The notes beneath the pieces were generated by a model. The model saw only the letters and a list, made by a program, of their open reading frames with translations. It did not search any database and was not told the origin of the DNA. A stretch of 64,000 nt of DNA. It comes from Comamonadaceae bacterium (GTDB lineage: Bacteria > Pseudomonadota > Gammaproteobacteria > Burkholderiales > Burkholderiaceae_C). The position numbers were made by a program, and so were the translations under genes. The stretch lies in contig JAIYCB010000008.1 in assembly GCA_027488215.1 (NCBI GenBank), positions 102,362-166,361 on the forward strand, given 5' to 3'. Below, piece after piece: positions 27,983 through 37,108 of the stretch (position 1 is the first letter of the stretch; every line of letters begins with the position of its first letter).

Positions 27983-29602
27983 ATGCCCCAACCCGGCCTC
28001 ATGATGAACCGCCCGATGCTCATTTCGGGCATCCTCGAACACGCCGCCGCGCAGTTTGGCGAGCAAGACATCGTCTCGCGCGAGACGCACGGCCCCTTGC
28101 ACCGCTGCACCTTTGCCCAGGCTGCCCAGCGTGCGCGCCAGCTGGCCAACGCTTTGGCCCATATGGGCCTGAGGGCGGGCAGTGCCATCGGCTCGATTGC
28201 CTGGAACAACCACCGCCATCTGGAAGCGTATTACGCGGTCTCGGGCAGCGGCATGGTCATGCACACTTGCAACCCGCGCCTGCACCCGCAGCAACTGATC
28301 TATGTGATCAACCACGCCGAAGACGAGGTGGTGCTGTTTGACGCCACCTTTGCGCCACTGGTCAAAGGCATTGCCGCGCATTGCCCCAAGGTGCGCGCCT
28401 GGGTGTGTCTGGCCGATGCGGCCAACACACCCGCCATCGAGGGCGTGAGCGTGCTCAACTACGAAAACCTGATCGCGGGCCACAGCGACACATTCGACTG
28501 GCCCGCACTCGATGAAAACACCGGCGCAGCCCTGTGCTACACCTCGGGCACCACCGGCAACCCCAAGGGCGTGCTGTACTCGCACCGCGCCATCGTCATG
28601 AACGCCACCACCGGCTGCATGCCCGATGTGCTGGGCCTTTCCACACAAGAGACCATCTTGCCCGTGGTGCCGATGTTCCACATCAACGCCTGGTGCATCC
28701 CCTATGCCGCACTGGTAGCGGGCACCAAGCTGGTCTTGCCCGGCCCCAAACTCGATGGCCCCAGCTTGTACGAGCTGATGGACGCCGAGCAGGTCACCAT
28801 CAGCGCGGGTGTGCCCACCATCTGGATGGGCTTGATCCAGCACGTCGAGCAAAACAACTTGCGCTTTGCCCTCATGAAGCGCACCTGCGTGGGTGGCTCG
28901 GCCATGCCCATGGCGCTGATCGCCAAGTTCATGGACACCTATGGGGTGGAAGTGCGCCACGGCTGGGGCATGACCGAAACCACCGCGGTGGCCACCATGA
29001 GTTTGCTCACCCGCACGGACCGACTCAAAACCGCTGCTGAACAACATGCCATCGTGGCCAAGCAAGGTCGCGCAGTCTCGGGCATTGAGATCAAAGTGGT
29101 CGATGAAAACGGCGCCACCCTGCCCCGCGATGGCACCTCCCAAGGTGAGCTGATGGTGCGCGGCCAGTGGATCGTGGAGCGCTATTTCAAGGCCGATCAA
29201 ACCGCCCTGGTGGACGGCTGGTTCCCCACTGGCGACATCGCCACCATCGACGCGCAGGGCACCATGCAAATCCGCGACCGCACCAAAGACGTGATCAAAA
29301 CCGGGGGCGAGTGGATCAGCTCGATCGACCTGGAAAACGCCGCCATCGGCCACCCCGCCGTGGCCATGGCCGCCGTCATTGGCGTCAAGCACCCCAAGTG
29401 GGACGAGCGCCCACTGCTGTTCATCGTGCGCAAGCCAGGCCAAACGCTTGAGAAGCAGGAGATCCTGGACTTTTTGGCCACCAAGGTCGCCAAGTGGTGG
29501 GTGCCAGACGATGTGGTCTTCCTCGAATCGTTGCCCGTGGGTGGCACCGGCAAGGTTCAGAAAAACGACCTGCGCAAGGAATACGGCGGCGTGTTCAGCT
29601 GA
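27983..29602 (+). CDS. Acyl-CoA ligase (AMP-binding, medium/long-chain type)
   Basis: Enzyme of 539 aa that activates a carboxylic acid to its CoA thioester with ATP. The AMP-binding motif reads [17 protein letters not shown], followed by [17 protein letters not shown], and the C-terminal catalytic lysine in [15 protein letters not shown]. The sequence style matches ligases often annotated as long-chain fatty acid or 3-methylthiopropionyl-CoA ligase; the acid is uncertain. A GGAGA Shine-Dalgarno precedes the ATG, 26 bases after the serine hydrolase gene. Confidence 0.9.
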   Translation: MPQPGLMMNRPMLISGILEHAAAQFGEQDIVSRETHGPLHRCTFAQAAQRARQLANALAHMGLRAGSAIGSIAWNNHRHLEAYYAVSGSGMVMHTCNPRLHPQQLIYVINHAEDEVVLFDATFAPLVKGIAAHCPKVRAWVCLADAANTPAIEGVSVLNYENLIAGHSDTFDWPALDENTGAALCYTSGTTGNPKGVLYSHRAIVMNATTGCMPDVLGLSTQETILPVVPMFHINAWCIPYAALVAGTKLVLPGPKLDGPSLYELMDAEQVTISAGVPTIWMGLIQHVEQNNLRFALMKRTCVGGSAMPMALIAKFMDTYGVEVRHGWGMTETTAVATMSLLTRTDRLKTAAEQHAIVAKQGRAVSGIEIKVVDENGATLPRDGTSQGELMVRGQWIVERYFKADQTALVDGWFPTGDIATIDAQGTMQIRDRTKDVIKTGGEWISSIDLENAAIGHPAVAMAAVIGVKHPKWDERPLLFIVRKPGQTLEKQEILDFLATKVAKWWVPDDVVFLESLPVGGTGKVQKNDLRKEYGGVFS

Positions 29603-29611
29603 GGCTGCCGT

Positions 29612-29715
29612 CTGGATTGCCACGCTTCGCTCGCAATGACGAAGTAGCTGTCATAGCGCGAGCGGTGCTGGCCGTTTTTTGTCATTGCGAGGAGCGCAGC
29701 GACGTGGCAATCCAG
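29612..29715. repeat. Interspersed inverted-repeat element (about 104 bp)
   Basis: The left arm (29612-29641) begins CTGGATTGCCACGCTTCGCT and the right arm (29681-29715) ends GACGTGGCAATCCAG. The arms are reverse complements except for a 5-6 base insertion in the right arm, flanking a ~39-base middle. Elements with this CGTCATTGCGAG...GGCAATCC sequence are dispersed in many bacterial genomes and can fold into a large hairpin. It lies between the convergent acyl-CoA ligase and GST genes and may also act as a bidirectional terminator. Only one copy is in this window. Confidence 0.75.
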
Positions 29716-29722
29716 AGAACGA

Positions 29723-30340
29723 TCACACCTTGGCGCTCGGTCGCTCATTCATGCGGTCGCGCCAGGCCTGCAAGGCCAACATGCCCTCATCGCCGGGCAT
29801 AAACTTCATCAAGCCGCGCGCAAACTCCAGCGCGCAAAAAGCGGTGATGTCGGCGATGGTGAAGCGCTCGCCCGCGATGAAGGGCTGGCTTTGAAGGCGC
29901 TGGTCAAAACCACGAGCCACCTCACGCACCTTCTCGGCCTGAGAGCGACCAAACTCGGGGAACTGGGGTTTTTCCAGAGCCGCCAGCCCCGGGTGACTGT
30001 GGCGGATCGCGTTGGCAATGCTGCCCAGCAAATACAGCTCCACTTGACGGTCGGCCATCTCGATGAAGCCGCGCTCGTCGCCCTCCCCCATCAGGTTGGG
30101 CTCCGGGTAACGCCCTTCGAGCAAGGTGCAAATCGCTCGCGTCTCGGTGATGACACGGCCGTCATCCAACTCCAGTGCAGGCACCTTGGCCAGGGGGCTT
30201 TTGGCCAGGTATTCGGGTGTGCGGTGCTCGCCACCGTTCAAGTCCATGTTGACCATCTCGATGCCGGTGATGTTTTTCTCGACCAAGAACATCAACACCC
30301 GGCGGGGGCTGGGGGCGCGGTGGGCGGTGTAGAGCTTCAT
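29723..30340 (-). CDS. Glutathione S-transferase family protein
   Basis: Protein of 205 aa. The N-terminal thioredoxin-like domain reads MKLYTAHRAPSPRRVLMFL and has the glutathione-binding segments KVPALELDDG and ITETRAICTLLE; a helical C-terminal domain has the N-capping segment FTIADITAF. Conjugation or reductive detoxification with glutathione is the expected activity; substrate unknown. The ATG at 30340 is the usual start, and a longer frame to 30367 adds nine residues. It converges on the acyl-CoA ligase across the repeat element. Confidence 0.88.
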   Translation of the reverse strand: MKLYTAHRAPSPRRVLMFLVEKNITGIEMVNMDLNGGEHRTPEYLAKSPLAKVPALELDDGRVITETRAICTLLEGRYPEPNLMGEGDERGFIEMADRQVELYLLGSIANAIRHSHPGLAALEKPQFPEFGRSQAEKVREVARGFDQRLQSQPFIAGERFTIADITAFCALEFARGLMKFMPGDEGMLALQAWRDRMNERPSAKV

Positions 30341-30568
30341 GGTGTGTCCTTCTTTTGGCGGGGACATGGACGAGTTTCCTTGTCATTGTGGACAGACTAG
30401 CACCCGCTGGATTTCAGGTATGCCCCCAAGATGACAGGCGACGCCCATAGCTGCGGGTTTAGACACTCGGGCGACAGCAAGTCACAGGCCGGACAGCTTA
30501 CGGTAGAGCCAAGCCGTCAAATGCTTGCATGGCCGTTTCTTCACCATTTTTCTAAAGACCTTGGGCCC

Positions 30569-31753
30569 ATGAACTTCGACATACCACCGGACATAGCAGC
30601 CCTGCGTGACCGCACACGGCAGTTCATTGCAGAGCAAGTCATCCCCCTCGAAGGCGACCCGCGCCACGGCCCGCACGGCCCGTCCAAAGAATTGCGTGAA
30701 GAACTGGTGGGCCGTGCTCGTGCTGCCGGCTTGCTCACCCCTCATGCATCCCAGGAAATGGGCGGCCTGGGCTTGAGCCACATCGCCAAAGCGGTGGTGT
30801 TCGAAGAAGCCGGTTACTCCAACTTGGGGCCTACGGCCCTCAACATCCACGCGCCCGACGAAGGCAACATTCACCTGATGGAAGAAGTGGCCACCCCCGC
30901 GCAAAAAGAACGCTGGCTGCGCCCGCAAGTGGCGGGCCTGACCCGCTCATGCTTTGCAATGACCGAGCCCTCCCCCGGCGCAGGCGCTGACCCGTCCATG
31001 CTCAAAACCACCGCCGTGCGCGATGGCGATGACTATGTGATCAACGGCGTCAAATGGTTCATCACCGGGGCCAACGGCGCAGATTACGTCATCGTCATGG
31101 CGCGCATGGAAGATGGCGCCGCCACCATGTTTCTGACCGACATGGACCAGCCCGGCATACGACACGAGCGCAGCATGGATGCCATGGACAACTGTTTCAC
31201 GGGCGGTCACGGTGTGTTGCATTTTGAGAACTTGCGCGTGCCCGCCAGTGACGTGCTGGGCGAAGTGGGTCTAGGCTTTCGCTACGCACAGATTCGGCTG
31301 GCCCCCGCACGCCTGACGCATTGCATGCGCTGGCTTGGGCAAGCCCGCCGTGCGCACGACATCGCTCTCGATTACGCCAGCCGCCGCCACGCCTTTGGCA
31401 AACCACTTGCAGAACACGAGGGCGTGGGCTTCATGCTGGCCGACAACGACATCGACTTGCAAACCGCCCGCTTGCACATCTGGCACACCGCCTGGCTGCT
31501 CGACCAAGGCCACAAGGGCGGCTTTGAATCGAGCCGGGCCAAAGTGGCCTGCTCCGAAGCCGAATGGCGCGTAGTGGACCGCTGCGTGCAGATTCTGGGC
31601 GGTCAGGGCGTCACCGCCGAAACGCCCGTGATGCGGATTTTCATGGACATGCGCGCCTTCCGGATTTACGACGGCCCCAGCGAAGTGCACCGCTGGAGCA
31701 TGGCGCGCAAGCTGGTTTACAAAGCGCAGCAGACCAAATCGGCTCTGGGTTAA
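30569..31753 (+). CDS. Acyl-CoA dehydrogenase
   Basis: FAD enzyme of 394 aa that introduces the alpha-beta double bond into acyl-CoA and passes electrons to ETF. Visible motifs are CFAMTEPSPGAGADPSML (FAD/substrate site), the substrate-lid region, GGQGVTAETPVMRIFMDMRA and the end YDGPSEVHRWSMARKLV, with the catalytic Glu in the usual place. The ATG at 30569 (MNFDIPPDIAALRDRTR) is chosen over an upstream in-frame start whose 46 residues have no family character. It stands divergent from GST and upstream of a serine hydrolase, forming a small acyl-CoA module. Confidence 0.92.
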   Translation: MNFDIPPDIAALRDRTRQFIAEQVIPLEGDPRHGPHGPSKELREELVGRARAAGLLTPHASQEMGGLGLSHIAKAVVFEEAGYSNLGPTALNIHAPDEGNIHLMEEVATPAQKERWLRPQVAGLTRSCFAMTEPSPGAGADPSMLKTTAVRDGDDYVINGVKWFITGANGADYVIVMARMEDGAATMFLTDMDQPGIRHERSMDAMDNCFTGGHGVLHFENLRVPASDVLGEVGLGFRYAQIRLAPARLTHCMRWLGQARRAHDIALDYASRRHAFGKPLAEHEGVGFMLADNDIDLQTARLHIWHTAWLLDQGHKGGFESSRAKVACSEAEWRVVDRCVQILGGQGVTAETPVMRIFMDMRAFRIYDGPSEVHRWSMARKLVYKAQQTKSALG

Positions 31754-31796
31754 AGGCCACCGAAATTTTCCCCTCTTCAACCACAAGCGCTTGCAC

Positions 31797-32846
31797 ATGA
31801 CCGCCTCTCTCGAATCAACCCTTGAATTCATCCAATCATGTGAAACGCCATGGTCTCGCGACACCTCACCGCCTTGGGGCATCCACGATGTGGACCCACC
31901 GCCCTACAACCGCTTGTATGGCCCAGTCCATGGACGAGGACCTGTATCGGGGGTTTTGTTTCACCAGCATCAGTTGTTGGCCCAATGGGGCGAGCCCTGT
32001 AAAGCCGACCTCACCTTCAGTGTGGCCAAAACCTATTTGGCCTTGCTGGCTGGTGTGGCATTTGACCAAGGGCTGCTCAAAGACGTCCACACACCCGTGG
32101 TTCAACAATGCCCCGGCATTGGCTTTGAGGGCGAACGTCTGTCGCGCATCACCTGGCAACATTTGCTGCAACAAACCAGCGAATGGGAAGGCACCTGCTT
32201 GGGCATTCCCGAACAAGTCGACCGTTACCGTTGGCTGCCTTACCAAACCGGGCAAGCCGACGGCACCAAAGGCGATGCCAGACCCTTGGGCGAGCCAGGC
32301 TCGCGGTTTGAATACAACGATGTGCGCATCAACCAACTTTCATTGGCCTTGCTGCACCTGTTCAAACGCCCGCTGCCAGAGGTGTTTGAAGAATTCATAC
32401 GTCAACCGCTGGGGTGCTCTGATCCGTTTCAATGGGTGGGTTACGAGCAAGGCTGGACCGAGGTCAATGGCCAACGCATGATGTCGGTACCCGGCGGTAG
32501 CCACTGGGGTGGCGGCGTGTCCATCTCGGCCATGGACCAGGCGCTCATTGGCCTGATGCTCATGGGGCAAGGCCAGTTCAAGGGCCAACAAATTTTGTCC
32601 AAGCAATGGCTGCACATGATGCAGCGGCCCTGCGACATCGCGCCCTACTACGGTTACCTGATTTGGCTGAACAACGATGGCGCATTGTTCAAAGATGCAC
32701 CCCGCAGCTCCTGGTTTGCCATCGGCGCGGGTTCATCCATCACCTGGGTCGATCCCGTGCTGCAATTGGTGTGCATCATGCGGTGGATTGATGCCGCCAA
32801 AACAAACGACTGCATCGCCAAAGTGATGCAGTCGTTGGATCGGTGA
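31797..32846 (+). CDS. Beta-lactamase-fold serine hydrolase
   Basis: Protein of 349 aa in the class C beta-lactamase/transpeptidase-like superfamily. The nucleophile motif is SVAK (residues 75-78, in LTFSVAKTYLALL); FEYNDVRIN supplies the YxN-type motif and HWGGGVSIS the third box. No signal peptide is visible, so an esterase or amidase role in the cytoplasm is likely. It follows the acyl-CoA dehydrogenase gene by 43 bases and may provide its substrate by hydrolysing an ester. It is clearly different from the other serine hydrolase in this window. Confidence 0.82.
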   Translation: MTASLESTLEFIQSCETPWSRDTSPPWGIHDVDPPPYNRLYGPVHGRGPVSGVLFHQHQLLAQWGEPCKADLTFSVAKTYLALLAGVAFDQGLLKDVHTPVVQQCPGIGFEGERLSRITWQHLLQQTSEWEGTCLGIPEQVDRYRWLPYQTGQADGTKGDARPLGEPGSRFEYNDVRINQLSLALLHLFKRPLPEVFEEFIRQPLGCSDPFQWVGYEQGWTEVNGQRMMSVPGGSHWGGGVSISAMDQALIGLMLMGQGQFKGQQILSKQWLHMMQRPCDIAPYYGYLIWLNNDGALFKDAPRSSWFAIGAGSSITWVDPVLQLVCIMRWIDAAKTNDCIAKVMQSLDR

Positions 32847-32861
32847 AGAAGGCGGTTTGGC

Positions 32862-33275
32862 TTATTTGGCGAAAAGGCTGTCGGGGTTTGCAAACGCCTT
32901 GAATTCAACCGCATTGCCGCAAGGGTCCAAAAAGAACATGGTGGCCTGTTCACCCACTTGACCCTTGAAGCGAATGTGGGGCTCAATGACAAATGAAGTC
33001 CCTGCTTTTTTGAGCTTGTCGGCCATGGCTTCCCACTGACCCATCTCCATCACCAGACCAAAGTGACGCACGGGCACATTGTCGCCATCCACCGCACTGG
33101 TGTTGTGATGACCTGCCTCAGAGGGGCTCAGATGCGCCACAATTTGGTGGCCGTAAAAATTGAAGTCAATCCAATGCTCACTGGATCGGCCTTCTGGACA
33201 CCCCAAAAGATCACCATAAAACGCTCTGGCCTTTGCCAAAGAGGTGACCGGGAAAGCCAAGTGGAATGGTTGCAT
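32862..33275 (-). CDS. VOC (glyoxalase/dioxygenase fold) family protein
   Basis: Protein of 137 aa with two VOC half-domains. The opening FHLAFPVTSLAKARAFYGDL and the segment FFLDPCGNAVEFKAF near the C-terminus are typical, with the candidate metal ligands His (position 5), His in VRHFGLVM, and Glu in AVEFKAF. This superfamily includes glyoxalase I, fosfomycin resistance proteins and ring-cleavage dioxygenases, so the reaction is not assigned. GGAG precedes the ATG at 33275. It converges on the serine hydrolase gene. Confidence 0.87.
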   Translation of the reverse strand: MQPFHLAFPVTSLAKARAFYGDLLGCPEGRSSEHWIDFNFYGHQIVAHLSPSEAGHHNTSAVDGDNVPVRHFGLVMEMGQWEAMADKLKKAGTSFVIEPHIRFKGQVGEQATMFFLDPCGNAVEFKAFANPDSLFAK

Positions 33276-33417
33276 GGTGTCTCCTGCCTGAAATCAAAAA
33301 ATCCGATTTTGCATCAAACACCGCATGGCATGCGTGCATCTTTGTGACAGCTGATGGCAACGAGCTGGACGTCAAAGCCTTGCCTGCTGAGCATAGACCG
33401 ACATCAGGTTGCAGACT

Positions 33418-34182
33418 TCAGCGCAAAGCCTGATCCCGCGCTGAACGCGACTCGGGGCTGGATGCGGCCAGGGCAATCTGGTCGTGTGCCATGTACGAGG
33501 TGGCATGGTTCAGGGCTGTGGCGGCCGCGTTAACCGACTCTTTGCTCATGCGCATGGTGGCGGCGGGTTGGGCCAGGGTTTGCGCGGCCAAGGCTTGTGC
33601 GCGGATCAAGGCTTGGCCTTTGTCACTGAGGTAGTCGACCAGACCTAGATTCAGGGCTTCGGGCGCAGGTACACGTTCGCACAAGATGGTCAAGCGTTTG
33701 GCTTTGGCTGGGCCCAGCAGGTTGACCAAACGGGGGATGGTGCCCCAGGTCAAAGGGATGCCCAAGGCGATCTCGGGCAAGGACACAAAGGCGTCTTGCG
33801 CCAGCACTCGCCAGTCGCAAGCCAATGAGAGCGCCAGCCCTCCGCCCACGGCATAGCCTTCGATAGCGGCGATGGTGATTTGCGGCATTTCCTCCCAAGC
33901 CTTGCACATGCGGAAACCCGTACCCGCAATGTCCCGCCGCTGCACAGTAGACAAGCTGTCGTCGGCCCAGGCTTGCGCATCGTTCAAATCAGCACCTGCC
34001 GAAAAACACCGCGTATCGCCTGTGAGGATGACCACATCGATGTCTGTGCGTTCGCTCAGGGCGCGCGCCAAAGCAGTGATCTCGCGCATCAGGGCGCGGG
34101 ACAAAGCATGCCGAACTTGGGGCCGATTCAAATGAACTTCGACCAAGCGGCCTTGCTCATTGACGATCAGGTGTTCGTACAT
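33418..34182 (-). CDS. Enoyl-CoA hydratase/isomerase family protein
   Basis: Crotonase-fold protein of 254 aa. The oxyanion-hole regions RCFSAGADLNDAQAW and AIEGYAVGGGLALSLACDWR are clear. The Glu in FVSLPEIALGIPL corresponds to one usual catalytic acid; the other position is not obvious, so hydratase versus isomerase remains open. It is 11 bases after pyrF in the same direction, hence probably co-transcribed. Together with the acyl-CoA ligase and dehydrogenase it could complete a beta-oxidation-like sequence. Confidence 0.88.
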   Translation of the reverse strand: MYEHLIVNEQGRLVEVHLNRPQVRHALSRALMREITALARALSERTDIDVVILTGDTRCFSAGADLNDAQAWADDSLSTVQRRDIAGTGFRMCKAWEEMPQITIAAIEGYAVGGGLALSLACDWRVLAQDAFVSLPEIALGIPLTWGTIPRLVNLLGPAKAKRLTILCERVPAPEALNLGLVDYLSDKGQALIRAQALAAQTLAQPAATMRMSKESVNAAATALNHATSYMAHDQIALAASSPESRSARDQALR

Positions 34183-34193
34183 GCAGGTCTCCT

Positions 34194-35039
34194 TTATCGG
34201 GGCTTGGCCGCTTCCAGCATGATCCGCGTTTGCATGGCCACCTTGCGGGCGGCCTCTGCAAAGTCTTCGCCGCTGGAGGCGTAGAGCACAGCGCGTGAAG
34301 AATTGACGATGATCGAGCCTGCGCTGGGGCCTTCGGCGATGGCGCGCCAGCCGGCCTTGACGGTGGCCACGGCATCGCCGCCTTGTGCGCCCACTCCGGG
34401 GATCAGCAGGGGCACAGTGGGGGCGAGTTCACGAACGCGCTCGATTTCAGCAGGGTACGTGGCACCCACCACCAAACCAAGCTGGCCGTTCAAGTTCCAA
34501 GGGCCTTGGGCCAGCCGGGCCACATGCTCATACAAGCGAGGTTGGCCCTCTACCGAGGCCAGGCGCTGGTTTTGCAGGTCGTCACCACCGGGGTTGGAGG
34601 TGCGGCAGAGCAAGAATGCGCCTTTGCCTTCGTACTTGAGGTAGGGGGCCACCGAGTCCCAACCCATGAAGGGAGACAGGGTCACGGCGTCGGCGCCATA
34701 GCGCTCAAAGGCTTCTTTGGCGTATTGCTCGGCGGTGCTGCCGATGTCGCCGCGCTTGGCATCCAAAATGATGGGCACATTCGGAGCCACGCGGCGCATG
34801 TGTTCCATCAGGCGTTCGAGCTGGCCTTCGGCGCGGTGGGCGGCAAAGTAGGCGATTTGGGGTTTGAAGCTGCTGACCAAGTCGGCCGTGGCGTCCACGA
34901 TGCGGGCGCAAAAGTCGTAGATCTTGTTGGCGTCGCCTTTCATGCCCGCAGGGAACTTGGTGGGTTCGGGGTCCAGGCCCACACAAAGCATGGAGCCGTT
35001 TTGGCGCTCGGCGGCGCGCAGCATGTCTAAAAAGGTCAT
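34194..35039 (-). CDS. pyrF: Orotidine 5'-phosphate decarboxylase (type 2)
   Basis: Enzyme of 281 aa that converts OMP to UMP, the last step of de novo pyrimidine synthesis. The length and the motif [19 protein letters not shown], with the catalytic Asp-Lys-Asp arrangement, place it in the longer type 2 family. [10 protein letters not shown] at the start is a family hallmark. It is divergent from the DMT transporter (76-base intergenic region) and upstream of the crotonase gene. Confidence 0.95.
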   Translation of the reverse strand: MTFLDMLRAAERQNGSMLCVGLDPEPTKFPAGMKGDANKIYDFCARIVDATADLVSSFKPQIAYFAAHRAEGQLERLMEHMRRVAPNVPIILDAKRGDIGSTAEQYAKEAFERYGADAVTLSPFMGWDSVAPYLKYEGKGAFLLCRTSNPGGDDLQNQRLASVEGQPRLYEHVARLAQGPWNLNGQLGLVVGATYPAEIERVRELAPTVPLLIPGVGAQGGDAVATVKAGWRAIAEGPSAGSIIVNSSRAVLYASSGEDFAEAARKVAMQTRIMLEAAKPR

Positions 35040-35115
35040 GTCACGATTTTAAAGGGCGCCATGAAGCTGGTTTGGCGACAGCCGATGTGACACGCAGCGG
35101 TCTAAGATAGGCGCC

Positions 35116-36003
35116 ATGCACAAATTGACCTCCACACAATGGACCTTGCTGGTTTTGCTGACTCTGGTGTGGGGCATCAACTGGCCCATCATGAAGTTGG
35201 GGGTCACAGGCTTTCCACCGCTGACATTTCGAAGCCTGTGCCTTTGGCTGGGCACGCCTGTTTTGGGCTTGGCACTGGTGGCCATGAAGGTTCCCTTTCG
35301 GATTCCCCGTGCGCATTGGCGCGAGTTGCTGGTGTTGGCGGTGTTCAACATGTTCATCTGGCAAGCCTTGATCATCATTGCAGTGCAATCCCTGTCCAGC
35401 GGTCGCGCAGCCATTTTGGGTTACACCATGCCCATGTTTTCAGCTGTGTTGGGGGCTTGGTTTTTTGGTCATCAGTTGGCCAAACGTTCATGGGCTGGCG
35501 TGGCTGCAGCCACATTGGGCGTGGTCTTGCTGCTGTGGCATGAGTTCACGAATTTGAGTGGTCGCCCAACGGGCGTATTGTTGGCTTTGGCTGCGGCCAG
35601 CACATGGGCGCTGGGCACGCAAATGCTGCGTCGGACATCCATGCCCGTGCCGACCTTGGCCATTTCGTTCTGGATGACCTTGATGACCACCGGGGTGATG
35701 AGCGTGTTGGCCTTGATTTTTGAAGCAGACCAATGGGTTCCTCCAACGCCTTCCAACTGGTTTGCCATCGTCTTCAATGCGGTGTTGGTGTTTGGCTTTG
35801 CGCACGCCGCCTGGTTTTATCTGGCGCGCAGCTTGCCGCCTGTCGCGTCCACCTTGAGTGTGATGCTGATCCCTGTGTTGGGGGTGTTCAGTGGGGCCTG
35901 GTGGCTCGGCGAGGTCTTGCACTGGCAAGACTGGGCTGCAGTGGCTTTGATGGTGGCGTCGATTGCGTGTGTGCTGTGGCCCCAGAAATCACCTCGGGTC
36001 TAA
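35116..36003 (+). CDS. EamA/DMT-family transporter
   Basis: Membrane protein of 295 aa with ten predicted helices in two EamA repeats; the first begins LLVLLTLVWGINWPIMKLG and the second near LLALAAASTWALGTQML. Members export amino acids and other metabolites; the substrate is not readable. The ATG at 35116 is the natural start. It converges on lpxC with a 44-base gap. Confidence 0.88.
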   Translation: MHKLTSTQWTLLVLLTLVWGINWPIMKLGVTGFPPLTFRSLCLWLGTPVLGLALVAMKVPFRIPRAHWRELLVLAVFNMFIWQALIIIAVQSLSSGRAAILGYTMPMFSAVLGAWFFGHQLAKRSWAGVAAATLGVVLLLWHEFTNLSGRPTGVLLALAAASTWALGTQMLRRTSMPVPTLAISFWMTLMTTGVMSVLALIFEADQWVPPTPSNWFAIVFNAVLVFGFAHAAWFYLARSLPPVASTLSVMLIPVLGVFSGAWWLGEVLHWQDWAAVALMVASIACVLWPQKSPRV

Positions 36004-36047
36004 CAACTCAGCCTTGGGCAGGCTGGCGCCTGGCCCGTGAAGGTACC

Positions 36048-36971
36048 TCACCATGCTGGCTGCAGGGCAGCAAAGCCTTTAGGAGCCTGGCTGACTGTAT
36101 CAAACATCACGATCTCATACGCGTCAGGCTGCGCCAGCAGAGCACGCAGCAACTGATTGTTCATGGCGTGCCCTGATCGGAAGGCGCTGTAGGCGGCCAG
36201 CAAGGGTTTGCCCACAATGTAAAGATCGCCCATGGCATCCAGAATTTTGTGCTTGACGAACTCGTCGTCGTAGCGCAGCCCGTCGGCATTGAGCACCTTG
36301 TAGTCGTCCATGACAATGGCGTTGTCCAGTCCACCGCCCAGCGCCAGGCCATTGGCGCGCATCATCTCAACGTCTTTGGTAAAACCAAACGTGCGGGCGC
36401 GGGCGATGTCGCGGGCATATACGCCTTCGGACATGTCAAATACCACTTGCTGACCCGTCGAATCAACGGCTGGGTGACGAAAATCGATTTCGAAACTGAG
36501 TTTGTAACCGTGAAAGGGTTCAAGCTTGGCCCACTTGATGTTGGCCCCTTCCCCCTCACTCACTTGCACGGTTTTGAGCACGCGCAAAAAACGCTTGGGC
36601 GCATTTTGCTCGACGATGCCCGCGCTTTGCAGCAGAAACACAAACGAAGATGCCGAGCCATCCAGGATGGGGACTTCTTCTGCCGAGATGTCCACATAGA
36701 GGTTATCGATGCCCAGCCCGGCGCAGGCCGACATCAGGTGCTCCACGGTGAAAACCTTGGCCTGACCGACCGAGATGGTCGAGGCCAATCGCGTGTCGGT
36801 CACCGATTCGGCCCGAACGGGGATGTCCACCGGCTCGGGCAAATCCACCCTGCGGAACACGATGCCGGTGTCGGGCGCTGCTGGGCGCAGGGTCAATTCG
36901 ACACGCTGGCCACTGTGCAAGCCCACGCCAACGGCTTGGGTGAGGGTTTTGAGGGTGCGTTGTGCGAGCAT
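36048..36971 (-). CDS. lpxC: UDP-3-O-acyl-N-acetylglucosamine deacetylase
   Basis: Zinc deacetylase of 307 aa that performs the first committed step of lipid A synthesis. Zinc ligands are visible in [13 protein letters not shown] (His) and in [13 protein letters not shown] (His and Asp), and the general base region is [15 protein letters not shown]. LpxC directly after ftsZ is the classic end of the dcw region in Gram-negative bacteria. Here a strong terminator and a separate promoter lie between ftsZ and lpxC, so it is probably independently transcribed. Confidence 0.97.
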   Translation of the reverse strand: MLAQRTLKTLTQAVGVGLHSGQRVELTLRPAAPDTGIVFRRVDLPEPVDIPVRAESVTDTRLASTISVGQAKVFTVEHLMSACAGLGIDNLYVDISAEEVPILDGSASSFVFLLQSAGIVEQNAPKRFLRVLKTVQVSEGEGANIKWAKLEPFHGYKLSFEIDFRHPAVDSTGQQVVFDMSEGVYARDIARARTFGFTKDVEMMRANGLALGGGLDNAIVMDDYKVLNADGLRYDDEFVKHKILDAMGDLYIVGKPLLAAYSAFRSGHAMNNQLLRALLAQPDAYEIVMFDTVSQAPKGFAALQPAW

Positions 36972-36979
36972 GACAGCAT

Positions 36980-37008
36980 TTTAAAGGTGGCGTTTTGTCT
37001 TGTGTTAA
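36980..37008 (-). promoter_or_regulatory. Probable lpxC promoter
   Basis: On the minus strand TTAACA (37003-37008) and TTTAAA (36980-36985) are separated by 17 bases, just upstream of the lpxC ATG and just downstream of the ftsZ terminator. Only about nine bases separate the -10 from the start codon, so the leader would be very short. Confidence 0.4.
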
Positions 37009-37041
37009 CAATGCATGAAGGATGAACTTTCATGGACTGTG

Positions 37042-37079
37042 AAAAAAAAGGGCCAGACCGGCTTGTTCCGGTCTGGCCC
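37042..37079 (-). terminator. Strong Rho-independent terminator after ftsZ
   Basis: On the minus strand a 12-bp perfect stem (GGGCCAGACCGG and CCGGTCTGGCCC) with a 6-base loop is followed by eight T. It is 29 bases after the ftsZ stop and closes the main dcw transcription unit. Confidence 0.92.
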
Positions 37080-37108
37080 GTGTTCACATCGCCCTCAGGG
37101 CAAGTGGA

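Noticed and set aside
27953..29623. 556-codon open frame on the minus strand
   Set aside because: Antisense to the acyl-CoA ligase and lacking a plausible start or family motif.
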